From Halocaridina rubra (lineage: Eukaryota > Arthropoda > Malacostraca > Decapoda > Atyidae), in assembly GCA_037179515.1 (NCBI GenBank), contig JAXCGZ010007566.1, positions 145,001 to 209,000 of the forward strand: a stretch of 64,000 nt of DNA, written 5' to 3'. Made by a program: the position numbers and the translations under genes. Below the pieces are notes generated by a model. The model was given only the letters and a program-made list of their open reading frames with translations. It was not told the DNA's origin and made no database searches. Shown here one piece after another: positions 1-61,100 of the stretch. How positions within the stretch are numbered: the stretch's first letter is position 1; every line of letters starts with the position of its first letter.

Positions 1-28
1 TGGCTGTTTCATTCCTAAATGAAAAATG

Positions 29-259
<231 letters not shown>

Positions 260-305
260 AATTGTTACATGATATAAATAGCATATATGTAATACAACAT
301 ATTTT

Positions 306-912
<607 letters not shown>

Positions 913-917
913 ATGGA

Positions 918-1829
918 TGTGGTGACTATTCCCAGAATGCCTGCTTTCACCTGGTCAATGAATAGTCTACTCTCAGTTTTTTGCAGGCTACCGTACACAA
1001 AAATATTTACTCCACCAACTTCAAATAAAGTTGGGCTAAAACTTACTGGCTTATAATTAAATATAAGACAAACTGTACGGTACTAAAGGGGAAGGGCATG
1101 AGTTACGTTTGCTTAATAGTTAGTGGAGAACTCCCACTGGTTAATAACACAAATACACTAAATAATATTAACAGAACACTGCATAAATCCAGGCTTAAAT
1201 GAAAGACTCATCAATAAAATATAAAAAATATATTGAAAAAAAGTTAATATTATAATGGAGCAATATTTCAGCCCAAAAGAAAAGGTTAAATTTTACAAAA
1301 ATAACAAAGAGTTATAGCTCCAGGCACGACTGCTGGACACATCAAAATAAACAACACTTGATATCAAAAAGTAATTGTTCAAAATCCAAAAACTTTATGC
1401 AGTATTATAACACAGTCACTGCTTGACAAATTCGACAGCACTAGTCCAAGGGGCGAAATGGGAGGCTCGTAAATTTACACGAATTTTACGAGTCTCTAAC
1501 AATAGGTCATCACCTGATGCTGTCCTCAGAGAGAGTCCTCGTCCGTTCTGTAAACAAATCCGACGAGCATCACATTCTAAAATAAAAGGATATATTTTTA
1601 TCATATTTTACATCATTAAGGATTTCCTAAGATTTAGATTAGTTTTACAAACAAATCCCATTTATTCATAAGAAAATGATGAAATTAATGACAAAATAAA
1701 TAATAGTTATAATATAGTCTCTCAAATGAATATATACATGTAGGCTGATGCAATGCTAATTATGGTATTACGATAAAACACACACAAGGTATAACTAATG
1801 AAACTGTGTGTGATAGACAGATCACCACA
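918..1829 (-). repeat. BEL/Pao 3' LTR
   Basis: 912 bp, starting TG and ending CA. It matches the copy at 7718-8621 almost base for base; differences seen are 4-bp extra segments near 942 and 1817 and about three substitutions. The 62-residue minus-strand ORF within it also recurs in the other LTR, so it is part of the LTR and not a gene. Confidence 0.95.
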
Positions 1830-1840
1830 CTCTCCCCCCC
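1830..1840 (-). other. BEL polypurine tract
   Basis: On the minus strand the 11 bases directly before the 3' LTR read GGGGGGGAGAG, the expected position and composition of the plus-strand priming tract. Confidence 0.7.
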
Positions 1841-1921
1841 AAAAAGGGTAGGAAGCTAAATAAATCACATGTACAAACATAATAAAGTGTAGAACAAAAA
1901 CAGAAAATTTAAAGGCATCAT

Positions 1922-2146
1922 TTACAACCTATCCCCTGCAATTAGATCTCTACGCAGTTTTTCAGCTCGACAAGCTGCTTGACGTCTAGGTCTTGGTGGT
2001 GCACTAGGTACAACTGGAGGATTGAGTGGATCTACTGGTTCTACTTCAGGAGCAACTTCCTGATGTAATTCTAAGGGAATGAGTTTAGAAAGAGGTCTTA
2101 CATACTCTCCATCAACTGTGCGGAGAAACACTGCGTACAATACCAT
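1922..2146 (-). pseudogene. BEL pol C-terminal tail, out of frame
   Basis: The 74-residue frame continues the DUF5641-like C-terminus of the BEL pol (motif GEYVRPLSKL, then a Pro-rich tail ending at 1922). It is in the same frame as gag-protease but not as the RT-integrase frame upstream. The frame change lies near 2126-2135, in a run of T on the coding strand. The Met at its start is not a biological start. Confidence 0.7.
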
Positions 2147-4697
2147 CTCTCCCCTTTATCAACTGGGTTACTAATCCTAAAGGATAACTGGATCTTGTTT
2201 TGTTCTCGGTTTCTATAAGAACTAACTCACCAACTTGAACTGTACATGGTTCGTCTTTGACGCACATTAAATGTCTTTTTCGGAGTGAAGTGAGGTAGGA
2301 GTCCATCCACACCTTTTCATACTTCTTCAACATATCCGAGAGTCTAGAGTACTGAACTCTCAAATTCAACGATTCTCCAAAGGGAACATCTGCTCCAAAG
2401 GAATTGAGAGGTGGGAACAGAGTTACTGTCCTTCCATAGATTAAATGAGAAGGAGTGAGATACTCATCTCGAATATCTTCCGACAAATACGTAAGAGGTC
2501 GGGAGTTGATAACACATTCTATTTCACACAAGATGGTATGTAACTCAATAAAGGAAATACGCTTCTTGTAGAGAGACTTATGAAGACTACTCTTAACACA
2601 ACCTATGAGCCTTTCAAAGAAACCACCGCTCCATGGAGAACGAGGGGTATTGAACTTCCAAAAAATGTCATTATCTTTCATGTAAGCTTTAACTTCAGGC
2701 TCATCCTTAATGTCTCTGAGGAATCGTTCTGCACCTCGAAAATTAGTACCATTATCAGAAAAGATAATGGATGGAATTCCAAATCTAGAAGCAAATCTGC
2801 GAAATGCAAACAAAAATTCTAAGGTGGTTAAAGAACTACACAACTCTAAATGTACTGCTCTTGATGTAGTGCATGTGAATAAACACACATAAACCTTCTC
2901 ACTGTAGTTACTCGTAGTTGTAGGGTCCAAAATAGTGATAGAACCAGTAAAATCCACTCCAACTGAGTTGAAGGGTCTAACAAATCTGACTCTTTCCTCT
3001 GGTAAAGGAGGGGGACCTGGTTGAGAGATCGTCTTGCCAACTTCCTTCTTACACAAAATACATGTTTTTAATATTTTCTTCACAATAACTCTACCTTTAG
3101 AGATCCAAAACTGCTTCCTAAGTCCTGACAACATTTGTCCTAATCCACAATGATGTTTGGCAGGTAAGTAAATTGGAAATTGTCCTTCAGGAGATAGATC
3201 TGAATTCTGTAATCTACTGCCACAACAAATTAACTGATCTTCGTTCAAATGTAAATCTAATTGTTTGACTAAATTAATGAGTTCTGAAGCTGGTTTAGCA
3301 CTTTGCTCAGGTCGTTTCAAAAATGCAAATAAAGTAGGAAAACTTTGTAACTGGGCTAATCTAATACAAGCATGAAGAGTATTCAACCTGAACTTGTCGT
3401 GGAAATAATGATTACAGAATTGTTTTACATATGACATGATTCTCATAACTTTAGTAAGAGATGAATATTTACTCATCTCAAAATGAGGAAGTATGGGTTC
3501 ATTAACATTAGGTTCTGTTAAAATCTCATACACTACTGTAGAATTAACAATGAACTCTTTCTGTTGTGGATATTCTGATGGATTAAGCAAAAATGAAGGT
3601 CCATGTCTCCACATGACATTGCTATTCAACTTTGATACACTAACACCTCTGGTCAATATATCTGCAGGATTCTCTCTAGATGGGACATGTAAAATGTTCA
3701 AATCAAACTTAGATCGCAAATTGCGAATTTCACACACTCTGTTTCTCACAAAAACATCTGATGATGAATCATGATACACCCAATTAATGGCAACTTCACT
3801 GTCACACCATATAGTGCAACCTTTGCATACTAATTTCTCATTAGACAAGAGTGTCTGAGCCAATGCTGAGGCTAAAGTAAGTGAGAGTAACTCTAACTTA
3901 GGAATGGTGAGTGGAGGATTTGGTGATACTCTTACTTTACTCATAATGATATCACTAGATTTGCTTCTTAAGTCCACAGCATATGCAACTAATCCATAAG
4001 CTACTTTAGATGAATCACAAAATATGTGTAAATCTGATACACCAGGGACAATTACAAATCTAGGATATTGAATGGTTGACATCTGATTCAAATCTCTGCA
4101 AATAACTGAAAATTCTTGTACTAAAGGTTCTGGCAAAGGTTCATCCCAAGAACACTTACTTCTCCATAATTTTGAAATGAATAACTTTCCCTTGATCAAG
4201 ATTGGTGATAACAATCCTAAAGGATCAAATACACTAGCAATTACAGATACAACTGATCTCTTGGTGATTTGATGATGCACACACTCCTCCTTGCACACTT
4301 TCTTACTGGAGTACAATTTAATTTCATCGTTTACAACATTCCAAGAAATTCCTAAAACATTTACATTATTCAGATCCAATTGGTCATGATTATCACCTAC
4401 TTCATCATTAAATTTTACATCATTACTCACCCAACCCTGTAATGGCATAGAGGCTTCGGCTAAAATAGAATTTACTATGGGATACTCTGTTTTTAACTGT
4501 TCAGAGTCTGAATAGGTACAAACAAAGTTATCTACATAGAAATGAGAGATCAAAGACTTAGCTACTAGATGTGAATGTGTCTCCAAGTGATATGTGAGTG
4601 TTTTCTGAAGCAAAAAGGGAGATGATGTTGTACCAAAGAGTACTACTTTAAATCTATAGGTAACTATTTTCTGAAGTGTTTCATCCTCGAACCACAA
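2112..4697 (-). CDS. BEL/Pao pol: RT C-half, RNase H, integrase
   Basis: An 861-residue open frame without a start of its own; it continues the reverse transcriptase begun in the upstream frame. Seen in order: RT palm with FYVDN at about residues 53-57 (YVDD position), a Pao-type RNase H/peptidase-A17 region (about 140-345, with CDSS and CDSE acidic motifs), an HHCC-like zinc region (about 515-550) that looks compressed after KHH, then the integrase core with D near 582, DNGTNF near 648 and FFERL near 694, and a DUF5641-like C-terminus. The frame overlaps gag-protease by 34 nt in the -1 frame, but the switch falls inside RT motifs, so a mutation or sequencing error is likelier than programmed frameshifting. 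Confidence 0.88.
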   Translation of the reverse strand: MWFEDETLQKIVTYRFKVVLFGTTSSPFLLQKTLTYHLETHSHLVAKSLISHFYVDNFVCTYSDSEQLKTEYPIVNSILAEASMPLQGWVSNDVKFNDEVGDNHDQLDLNNVNVLGISWNVVNDEIKLYSSKKVCKEECVHHQITKRSVVSVIASVFDPLGLLSPILIKGKLFISKLWRSKCSWDEPLPEPLVQEFSVICRDLNQMSTIQYPRFVIVPGVSDLHIFCDSSKVAYGLVAYAVDLRSKSSDIIMSKVRVSPNPPLTIPKLELLSLTLASALAQTLLSNEKLVCKGCTIWCDSEVAINWVYHDSSSDVFVRNRVCEIRNLRSKFDLNILHVPSRENPADILTRGVSVSKLNSNVMWRHGPSFLLNPSEYPQQKEFIVNSTVVYEILTEPNVNEPILPHFEMSKYSSLTKVMRIMSYVKQFCNHYFHDKFRLNTLHACIRLAQLQSFPTLFAFLKRPEQSAKPASELINLVKQLDLHLNEDQLICCGSRLQNSDLSPEGQFPIYLPAKHHCGLGQMLSGLRKQFWISKGRVIVKKILKTCILCKKEVGKTISQPGPPPLPEERVRFVRPFNSVGVDFTGSITILDPTTTSNYSEKVYVCLFTCTTSRAVHLELCSSLTTLEFLFAFRRFASRFGIPSIIFSDNGTNFRGAERFLRDIKDEPEVKAYMKDNDIFWKFNTPRSPWSGGFFERLIGCVKSSLHKSLYKKRISFIELHTILCEIECVINSRPLTYLSEDIRDEYLTPSHLIYGRTVTLFPPLNSFGADVPFGESLNLRVQYSRLSDMLKKYEKVWMDSYLTSLRKRHLMCVKDEPCTVQVGELVLIETENKTRSSYPLGLVTQLIKGRDGIVRSVSPHS

Positions 4698-7354
4698 GAA
4701 TCTACAGAAATCTCTGCAGTTGGCAAAATACCTATACGTAGGAAGGCTTTGGAAATGTCTGATACAGCAGCTACAGGGTTAGTACGAAATTCAATGAGTG
4801 AATCAACAAGTTTATGGGTTAGGCTTAGGCCTGTTAGTAAACATTCATTCAGACTCTTTGATTGTGAATCAGCTCTACTAGAAGCATTAAACATTACTCT
4901 AATAGGAGTGGTAGGAGAATTCTTGTAGACTGGATGATGAGGCAAGTAATGAGTCAACCCATCTGTAACTGTATGGTTATCAATTTTCTCAGTGAATCCC
5001 AATTCAATGTACTCATTAAAAATCTCTGAGTATTGTCCATAAAGTTCTGGACGAGTTGCAAAGGATTTAGCTAGTGACATGAGCTGACCATAAGCTCTTC
5101 TATAGTTAGTTGCTGGTCTCTCAGTGCCCTTAAAGGGTAATTCCACGAAATACTGATTGTCTGCCTTCTTGCAAGTGGACTCAAAATGACTCACTGATTG
5201 TACTTCCTCAGGTGTTAAAGTTTCATTCTTAATACCAATAACATCTAAATTCCAAAGGTTCTGAGCTTCGGACTCAAGGGTTTGTACTCCTACACGAGCA
5301 CAAAGCACATGTTGCCCATTAACTGTGTTAACTGACTGAGAACTAATTGCCCACTTTGGCATAGGTCCAAAGATAATCGAATCTGCTGGACTAGACAAAA
5401 GTGCAATTTCAGAATAGAAAGTATGGTTGGTCACAAATCTAGAATAGTAATCTGCACCAATTACCATACTTATGTCACTAATCACATCAGACTCAACGTT
5501 AGGATCTGCCAGTTTGATCCCCTTTTTTGTGAGTGTTTCTGCAACACTAGCAATGCCAGGTACATATAACGTAGTGTTAACCTTATCATAGATGACAGCA
5601 TAAATCGGAATTCGTTGTGTACCAATGCGTACTACAACACGAACGACGTCACACAAAATGTTTTCGGCTTGATTACCAAATGAAGTCAGTTTAAGTGAGA
5701 TACGAAACACTGGATTGAGGTTAAGGCGCTTTACTACTGCAGAATGAATGAAAGACCATTGAGCACCGGTATCTAAAAACATCCTAACTGTTTCACGTAC
5801 CCCAGCACCAGAAATCTTAACAATTGCTGTAGGAAGTGCTACTGAAGGAAGTGGAACCTTATTAGTCTGGACATCTGTTTGAACAGAATTAGCGACACTG
5901 TCATCTCTTCCTGACAGGATTCTAAACTTATCATCCACTAAAACTTGATTAGTGGGAATGTTACTGTTAAGGTTAGTTCCATTATTAATAACTGTTGGGG
6001 CATTAGACGCAAATGACACTTGATTAACTGCAGTACTACGGTTGGTTAGTTTCATGCAGAGAAAGGTATGATGTTTGCCATTACAATTTCTACACTCGGC
6101 CGTCTCTCTACACTGTGAGGCTCTATGGCCTTTCTGCATACACACAAAACATAGTTCTAACTCTCTAACTCTGTTCTTCCTGGCTTCATGAGTTGCGTAA
6201 TTAGAACAAAACTTAGTATTATGAATATCCTTACAAAAGAGACAATGTTTGTTCCAAGTACTTGGATTGCTAGATGACGAATTAGACTTATTTTGAGTCT
6301 GGGACACAACTACTTGTTTAGGTACTGTACTAAACCTATGATTGGAATTTGTACTAGAATTCTGACTAGTTACTGCTTTAGTTTTGGAATGTGCATCAGA
6401 ATGTGAACCTTGCTTATTCCTAGACTGATCAGAGAGAATACGAGAACATTCCATGACCTTGATAAGGTGTCCAATACCATCCTTCAATTGTGTAATAGTC
6501 AAAGTATAAGTACTGTACTTATAAAAAAGATACTCTAAAGTTTTAGGACTAAGTTTCTTAGCAATTATGTCTTTTATTAGGTAGTCATCACAAGGTACTT
6601 GGGTTACACCCTCTATTTGCATCAACAAACGTTGAAATGTTAAGTGAAATTCAGTTAACTCAGTTAAATTATGTTCAGGGGGTTTGATGTCCATCAAATC
6701 TAAATGTAATTGTTGCAACAAAAGGTCATTGTCGGCAAAGCTTTTTCTCAACAAACTTAATGCTATATTGTAATTACCACTAGTTATGGGAAGACCATCA
6801 ATGGTTCTATAAGCTTTACCTCTCAAATAAGATCTGAGCATGCTAAATTTCAATACTGGGTCAATGTCTTGACGACTATCAATTAAACTACTAAAGGAAT
6901 CCCAAAAACAATTCCACTGACTCAACTGACCATCAAATTCAGGAATCTTAATCTCAGGCAACTTAGGGTGTGGAAGGGGTCTAGCAGGTACTACTGTCTG
7001 ACTATGAGATTGACTAGTTGTAGCTTGTTCTTGACTACCAAAGGACAAATGATCATCTATAGCTGACTTAATTTGTATGAGCACTTTATAGGCATTACGT
7101 TTCAGAGTTCTGTTCTCTCTAGAAATTTGGCTAAGCTGGGTACTATCAATAGCATCTTGACTAGCTGTCCAATGTACATCAATGGACTCGTACAACTTTG
7201 TAAGTTCTGCTTCTGAAAACTGTAACGACCGTAAGGATGGTGGAGGAGACGCTTTAAGGTCATGTCCTATAGAACTGAGCATATCTGTCAGATCGTCAGT
7301 TACAACCTTATAAAGTTCAAACGCTTTACTTTCAGCGATTGATGGTAAAGACAT
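4664..7354 (-). CDS. BEL/Pao gag-protease-RT N-half
   Basis: An 896-residue frame with a good ATG (MSLPSIAESK) and an early helical segment. Residues about 130-280 form the DUF1759-like gag region (LPEIKIPEFDG onward). Three Cys/His clusters follow, near 371-383, 402-415 (CX2CX4HX4C) and 421-433. The aspartic protease motif FLDTGAQWSF is near 527-536. From about 770 the reading enters RT fingers (VMFNASSRAD, SDISKAFLRIGILP), then loses frame near 4715 and stops at 4664. In the family, gag packages RNA, protease matures the polyprotein and RT copies it. The RT domain is therefore split across two frames. Confidence 0.9.
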   Translation of the reverse strand: MSLPSIAESKAFELYKVVTDDLTDMLSSIGHDLKASPPPSLRSLQFSEAELTKLYESIDVHWTASQDAIDSTQLSQISRENRTLKRNAYKVLIQIKSAIDDHLSFGSQEQATTSQSHSQTVVPARPLPHPKLPEIKIPEFDGQLSQWNCFWDSFSSLIDSRQDIDPVLKFSMLRSYLRGKAYRTIDGLPITSGNYNIALSLLRKSFADNDLLLQQLHLDLMDIKPPEHNLTELTEFHLTFQRLLMQIEGVTQVPCDDYLIKDIIAKKLSPKTLEYLFYKYSTYTLTITQLKDGIGHLIKVMECSRILSDQSRNKQGSHSDAHSKTKAVTSQNSSTNSNHRFSTVPKQVVVSQTQNKSNSSSSNPSTWNKHCLFCKDIHNTKFCSNYATHEARKNRVRELELCFVCMQKGHRASQCRETAECRNCNGKHHTFLCMKLTNRSTAVNQVSFASNAPTVINNGTNLNSNIPTNQVLVDDKFRILSGRDDSVANSVQTDVQTNKVPLPSVALPTAIVKISGAGVRETVRMFLDTGAQWSFIHSAVVKRLNLNPVFRISLKLTSFGNQAENILCDVVRVVVRIGTQRIPIYAVIYDKVNTTLYVPGIASVAETLTKKGIKLADPNVESDVISDISMVIGADYYSRFVTNHTFYSEIALLSSPADSIIFGPMPKWAISSQSVNTVNGQHVLCARVGVQTLESEAQNLWNLDVIGIKNETLTPEEVQSVSHFESTCKKADNQYFVELPFKGTERPATNYRRAYGQLMSLAKSFATRPELYGQYSEIFNEYIELGFTEKIDNHTVTDGLTHYLPHHPVYKNSPTTPIRVMFNASSRADSQSKSLNECLLTGLSLTHKLVDSLIEFRTNPVAAVSDISKAFLRIGILPTAEISVDSCGSRMKHFRK

Positions 7355-7684
7355 CTTGCTGGATTAATCTTTACCTTATACAAATCACAATAATTTTGGC
7401 TAGGTGGCCAAACTAAACTAATACCAAAATTCACTAGGATTATAATATTTATATCCTAGGTACACTTGATTACACACGCATGTATTTAAATAGCTAATCT
7501 AAACCTTCCCTTGGACTAAAGAATTCGACATCAGCAGTGATATCACAAAAAAATATGCCATGGATTTATGCGCAGTGTTTTAATATCAAAGTTCAAAAAC
7601 AATACCCAAAAACAATACCAAAGGTAGCTTATTCCAAATTCCATCCAGTAAATGTAGTAAAGTATGCTAGCTAGGCTAGGCACC

Positions 7685-7702
7685 ATCCGGTTCGAAGGAC
7701 CA
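7685..7702 (-). other. BEL primer binding site (candidate)
   Basis: On the minus strand TGGTCCTTCGAACCGGAT lies 15 nt inside the 5' LTR. Its complement looks like a tRNA T-arm plus acceptor end (GGTTCGA ... CCA), as a primer site should. I do not assign the tRNA. Confidence 0.65.
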
Positions 7703-7717
7703 GAAAAAACTAGAATA

Positions 7718-8621
7718 TGTGGTGACTATTCCCAGAATGCCTTCACCTGGTCAATGAATAGTCTACTCTCAGTTCTTTGCAGGCTACCGTACACAAAAAT
7801 ATTTACTCCACCAACTTCAAATAAAGTTGGGCTAAAACTTACTGGCTTATAATTAAATTTAAGACAAACTGTACGGTACTAAAGGGGAAGGGCATGAGTT
7901 ACGTTTGCTTAATAGTTAGTGGAGAACTCCCACTGGTTAATAACACAAATACACTAAATAATATTAACAGAACACTGCATAAATCCAGGCTTAAATGAAA
8001 GACTCATCAATAAAATATAAAAAATATATTGAAAAAAAGTTAATATTATAATGGAGCAATATTTCAGCCCAAAAGAAAAGGTTAAATTTTACAAAAATAA
8101 CAAAGAGTTATAGCTCCAGGCACGACTGCTGGACACATCAAAATAAACAACACTTGATATCAAAAAGTAATTGTTCAAAATCCAAAAACTTTATGCAGTA
8201 TTATAACACAGTCACTGCTTGACAAATTCGACAGCACTAGTCCAAGGGGCGAAATGGGAGGCTCGTAAATTTACACGAATTTTACGAGTCTCTAACAATA
8301 GGTCATCACCTGATGCTGTCCTCAGAGAGAGTCCTCGTCCGTTCTGTAAACAAATCCGACGAGCATCACATTCTAAAATAAAAGGATATATTTTTATCAT
8401 ATTTTACATCATTAAGGATTTCCTAAGATTTAGATTAGTTTTACAAACAAATCCCATTTATTCATAAGAAAATGATGAAATTAATGACAAAATAAATAAT
8501 AGTTATAATATAGTCTCTCAAATGAATATATACATGTAGGCTGATGCAATGCTAATTATGGTATTACAATAAAACACACACAAGGTATAACTAATGAAAC
8601 TGTGTGTGATAGATCACCACA
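7718..8621 (-). repeat. BEL/Pao 5' LTR
   Basis: 904 bp, TG...CA, partner of 918-1829. The 8-bp length difference is explained by two 4-bp indels. It would carry the element's promoter on the minus strand. Confidence 0.95.
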
Positions 8622-8635
8622 ATGGAGTTAGGTCC

Positions 8636-9470
8636 TGATGGAGAATTCCTACCATGCCCTTTTTTCCCACAGTATGAACATGAGACCTTATGTTCGTCGT
8701 AGCCACATACTAAGATTTCCTGCATGAGCTGCCAGCCACTTCAATTTTATGAGAGTCAACCATACGTGATGCTGATCGTTTTCCTGCCTCTTTGGCCTCC
8801 ATGAACTGAAATACCTCCTCTAAGGACATGTCTTGATTCTTTTTGCTAAGGAGGTCCAGTTGTATTTCAGAGTCACTAATGCCTCTCGTTAGCACATCAG
8901 GAGTATTCACTCTGTGTAATTAATATCAATGTTACAGCCTGGGCATTTCATCACGAACTTGCAGATACCAGCTTGGCTTTGCAGGCGGGCCCCAAAACTG
9001 TGAACTGGTTCATCTCGATTCTGGCGTATATTATGGAGTTGTCACTCTGGCTACCATGGTAGGTCCTTATGAACAGTCAATCTCCTGATAGCAATAAGGA
9101 CGTCCTCCTCAGATTTCTTGGCAAGACTACCACCTGAAGATCTTGTGAGGTCCCTTTGCAGTGAGTCATCACAACACTCCAACAGTTGAACCACTTTGTC
9201 ACGTCCACTGATTTTTGTGGCATCAACTTATTCTGACCACCGCGACAAGAAGTATGACCATTCCTCAATAGAGCAGCTGCACATATGACAGGTCTATTCA
9301 CATTTTCAACTTTTGCAGTGATTGCAGGAGGCGTGGTATGCACAGCACTGTGAACAGTGATGAGGGCAGCCCCTATCATGGTATCAAGGTCATCTGTGGT
9401 GTAAGTGCATCCACTGGACAGTAAACTGCAGGCATAGTTTTGAAGGGAGCCGTTCAGCACAAACTGTGAT
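8636..9470 (-). pseudogene. Decayed Ty3/gypsy-like gag
   Basis: Broken minus-strand gag remnant. Readable pieces in order: a segment around 9080-9240 resembling gag capsid (KVVQLLECCDDSLQRDL in one frame), RDEPVHSFGARLQSQAGICKF at about 8950-9020, then the 8710-8910 frame with RGISDSEIQLDLL and FMEAKEAGKRSASR, then a zinc-knuckle start CSYCGKKGHG near 8650-8700. Stops and frameshifts separate these blocks. The BEL element entered just after the knuckle. The blocks match the gag of a common invertebrate gypsy-type family from memory; no pol is seen here. Confidence 0.65.
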
Positions 9471-9742
9471 CATAAATAAGAACGACGTCTATTTGATGCA
9501 ATATATTTGAATCAATGACCACAGTTATCTGTAGCAAAAGAAGAGTACAATAAGTCAATAAAGAAAATGATAAGAGTAATGCAAATACATGCAAACCATA
9601 TCAATTTGTAGCAAAACACAGCTTCATAGCACTCTACTCTGCAGGATGTAAGGGTGTACTTTTTTTTACTGTAAGACTAGTTGATGATTGGAATTCACTA
9701 AGCATCCATCCCCCACTCCCAAGGCTGCATAACACTCACCAA

Positions 9743-10060
9743 GTGGCCTCTTCTCACAAGTACTGTGTGGAGATTTGTAGCTTGCTGATAGGTCGGTGTA
9801 GCTACTGCTTTTTCCGATCCACCTCCAGACTCTGGAAATTTCATCCTCCTTCTGTCATTGCTATTTTGTATAACCCATCTTCCTTTCAAAAGAGGATCAT
9901 CGTCATCTCAGGCCATAATCTTGCCATACATTTAGGTCCTCAGTACTTCGACTATTCTTTCACCCTGCCCTTTTCCTATTGTGTATCACTTCCCTATTTC
10001 CACCTTGTCCTTAACCTTCCACTAGTATCGTTGACATAATATGTATGACGACATTGAAGA
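9743..10060 (+). pseudogene. LINE reverse transcriptase C-terminus / 3' end remnant
   Basis: The + frame contains FFRSTSRLWKFHPPSV, the typical C-terminal block of jockey/CR1-like LINE reverse transcriptases (RT.RLWNSLP..VF). A related copy lies on the minus strand at 36500-36812. Both continue into a similar 3' untranslated part (cttgtccttaacctt). The copy is truncated and has no catalytic RT core. Confidence 0.65.
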
Positions 10061-10407
10061 CTATTTATTTATTTGTAAAATATAATCAAGGAGTGCTATT
10101 AATATTCCCATTTCTATATTTTAAGCAATATTAGTAGTTTTATCATTAATTCAAAGAATACTGTTTGATTGAGGAAGAACTGTCCAAATTAAATTCTATG
10201 CATTCATACTTCGAAAAAGTGTAATGACTCATTTTTACGTAAAATTTAAATTTCTCCGAAGATTTTTTTGGTAGCTTAAAAAAGTGAAAATAATTAATAA
10301 TTGAGAGTAATTGTTTGAAAGGAAGGATAATAAGTAATGTATATCATAATTCATATATCTTGAAAACAATATATTTGTATAAATAAGATACATTACACCA
10401 TTCTGCA

Positions 10408-10434
10408 ATGGAGCGACGAGACTGCCACTGCTGA
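10408..10434 (+). other. Possible uORF before COG3
   Basis: ATG followed by seven codons and TGA, ending 18 nt before the COG3 ATG. It matters only if transcription starts upstream of 10408, which the sequence cannot show. Confidence 0.3.
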
Positions 10435-10439
10435 CGTCA
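10432..10439. promoter_or_regulatory. CRE palindrome TGACGTCA
   Basis: A perfect 8-bp cAMP-response-element palindrome, the binding site of CREB/ATF bZIP factors, 13 bp before the COG3 start codon. CRE or ATF sites near starts are common in housekeeping and Golgi-stress genes; its use here is inference. Confidence 0.5.
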
Positions 10440-10452
10440 CATCAAAACAAAG

Positions 10453-60075
<49,623 letters not shown>

Positions 60076-61100
60076 TGTTATCCCGCTAGGATATAGAAGT
60101 CTTTTTATTGTTATCGTTGCCATAAGCCATGTAGCAGCATTAATAGTTATAGGTGAAAGTTTATGCTTTATACAGTAAAGCTCTGATTTCTTGTAAGAAA
60201 CTACACCGACCATTGTACTGTAGTTCACTCAGATAATGTGAGAATTTATGATTCACCAATGCGCATTTGTGCTTAGCTCTTTTTAATTATTGAAAATTTA
60301 CAATATTTCATGTACATTTAAAAGCTCCATTTTACTACTCAAAATTTGTAAAAGATTGTTGAGAAAGTATAAAGTGTCCTTGGTTTTTGTGAGTGAAATA
60401 CCAGCACCTGCAAGGTGGCTATAAGTGTAGATATCAAGCTTATGCATATTTTGAGAGCTCAAGAAGAGATTCCCTTACTTCTCATGTGAGAGAAAACAAA
60501 ATTTTTTTTTCATACATTTGAATGTAATGCACCTGAAAATGTGCAAGTATAATGCTGCTTAATGGTTTGCTAAATTGTTATTTGCTATGAATAATGTATA
60601 TAATATTTATATAGTTGAAGGGATTCATATCAATGTTAATTTTGCCAAAGATTCGTTATGGAAGTCTTATGCTATAAAGTATGGTAAATTAAATTCACAT
60701 ACAGTATTGCCTTACATATTATTAGTGGATTTAAAATAAATTTGATATAATATTTTAAACTGTATTTAGATTTTCCCATTTGGAATTTAAAAAAAAAATT
60801 CTTTGTTAGTCTTTATGTATCCCATAAAGAGAATATCTCCAAGGAAGGCTGTGCAGCACTAAGAATCATGCTGCATGTTAGTAATTGGAACTGCGAGTTT
60901 CAGCCATAAGTTCACTGTGGTGATCTGCTTTACAGGCTCAACAGGGACTGAAGGAGTAAATCCTAACTTATTGAGCTCAGAAAACTACTCTTTCATCTAT
61001 CAGTGAGTGAGGACTCCTAGAACACTCATTACACAAAACGATTAACTTCACTGACACTAGTGCACAAAAAATCCCATCTTCCCAACAATGCAATCGCTTG
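60076..61100 (+). other. COG3 3' UTR and downstream sequence
   Basis: AT-rich, no coding potential. An AATAAA at 60735-60740 is the first convincing polyadenylation signal; its use is inference. No other gene is seen. Confidence 0.5.

Larger units (their letters stand above)
918..8621 (-). mobile_element. BEL/Pao LTR retrotransposon, full length
   Basis: Complete 7704-bp element read on the minus strand. It is bounded by two near-identical LTRs whose ends form an 8-bp inverted repeat (TGTGGTGA / TCACCACA) and by a 5-bp target duplication ATGGA (913-917 and 8622-8626). The interior carries, in order, a gag with DUF1759-like region and zinc knuckles, an aspartic protease, reverse transcriptase, RNase H and integrase. 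That order and the Pao-type RT/RNase H region place it in BEL/Pao. Two frameshifts break the polyprotein although the LTRs differ by only a few substitutions and two 4-bp indels, so the insertion is young. Confidence 0.95.
10091..10452 (+). promoter_or_regulatory. Presumed COG3 upstream region
   Basis: AT-rich interval before the COG3 start codon with no other gene. It holds a TGACGTCA palindrome at 10432-10439 and an upstream ATG at 10408. No TATA box can be placed with confidence. Confidence 0.45.

Noticed and set aside
1416..1671. Small ORFs repeated at 1416-1671 and 8212-8467
   Set aside because: They recur only because they lie in the two BEL LTRs.
2112..4697. MWFEDET as a true protein start
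   Set aside because: It lies inside the RT domain; homology continues upstream in another frame, so the frame is the rest of a split polyprotein.
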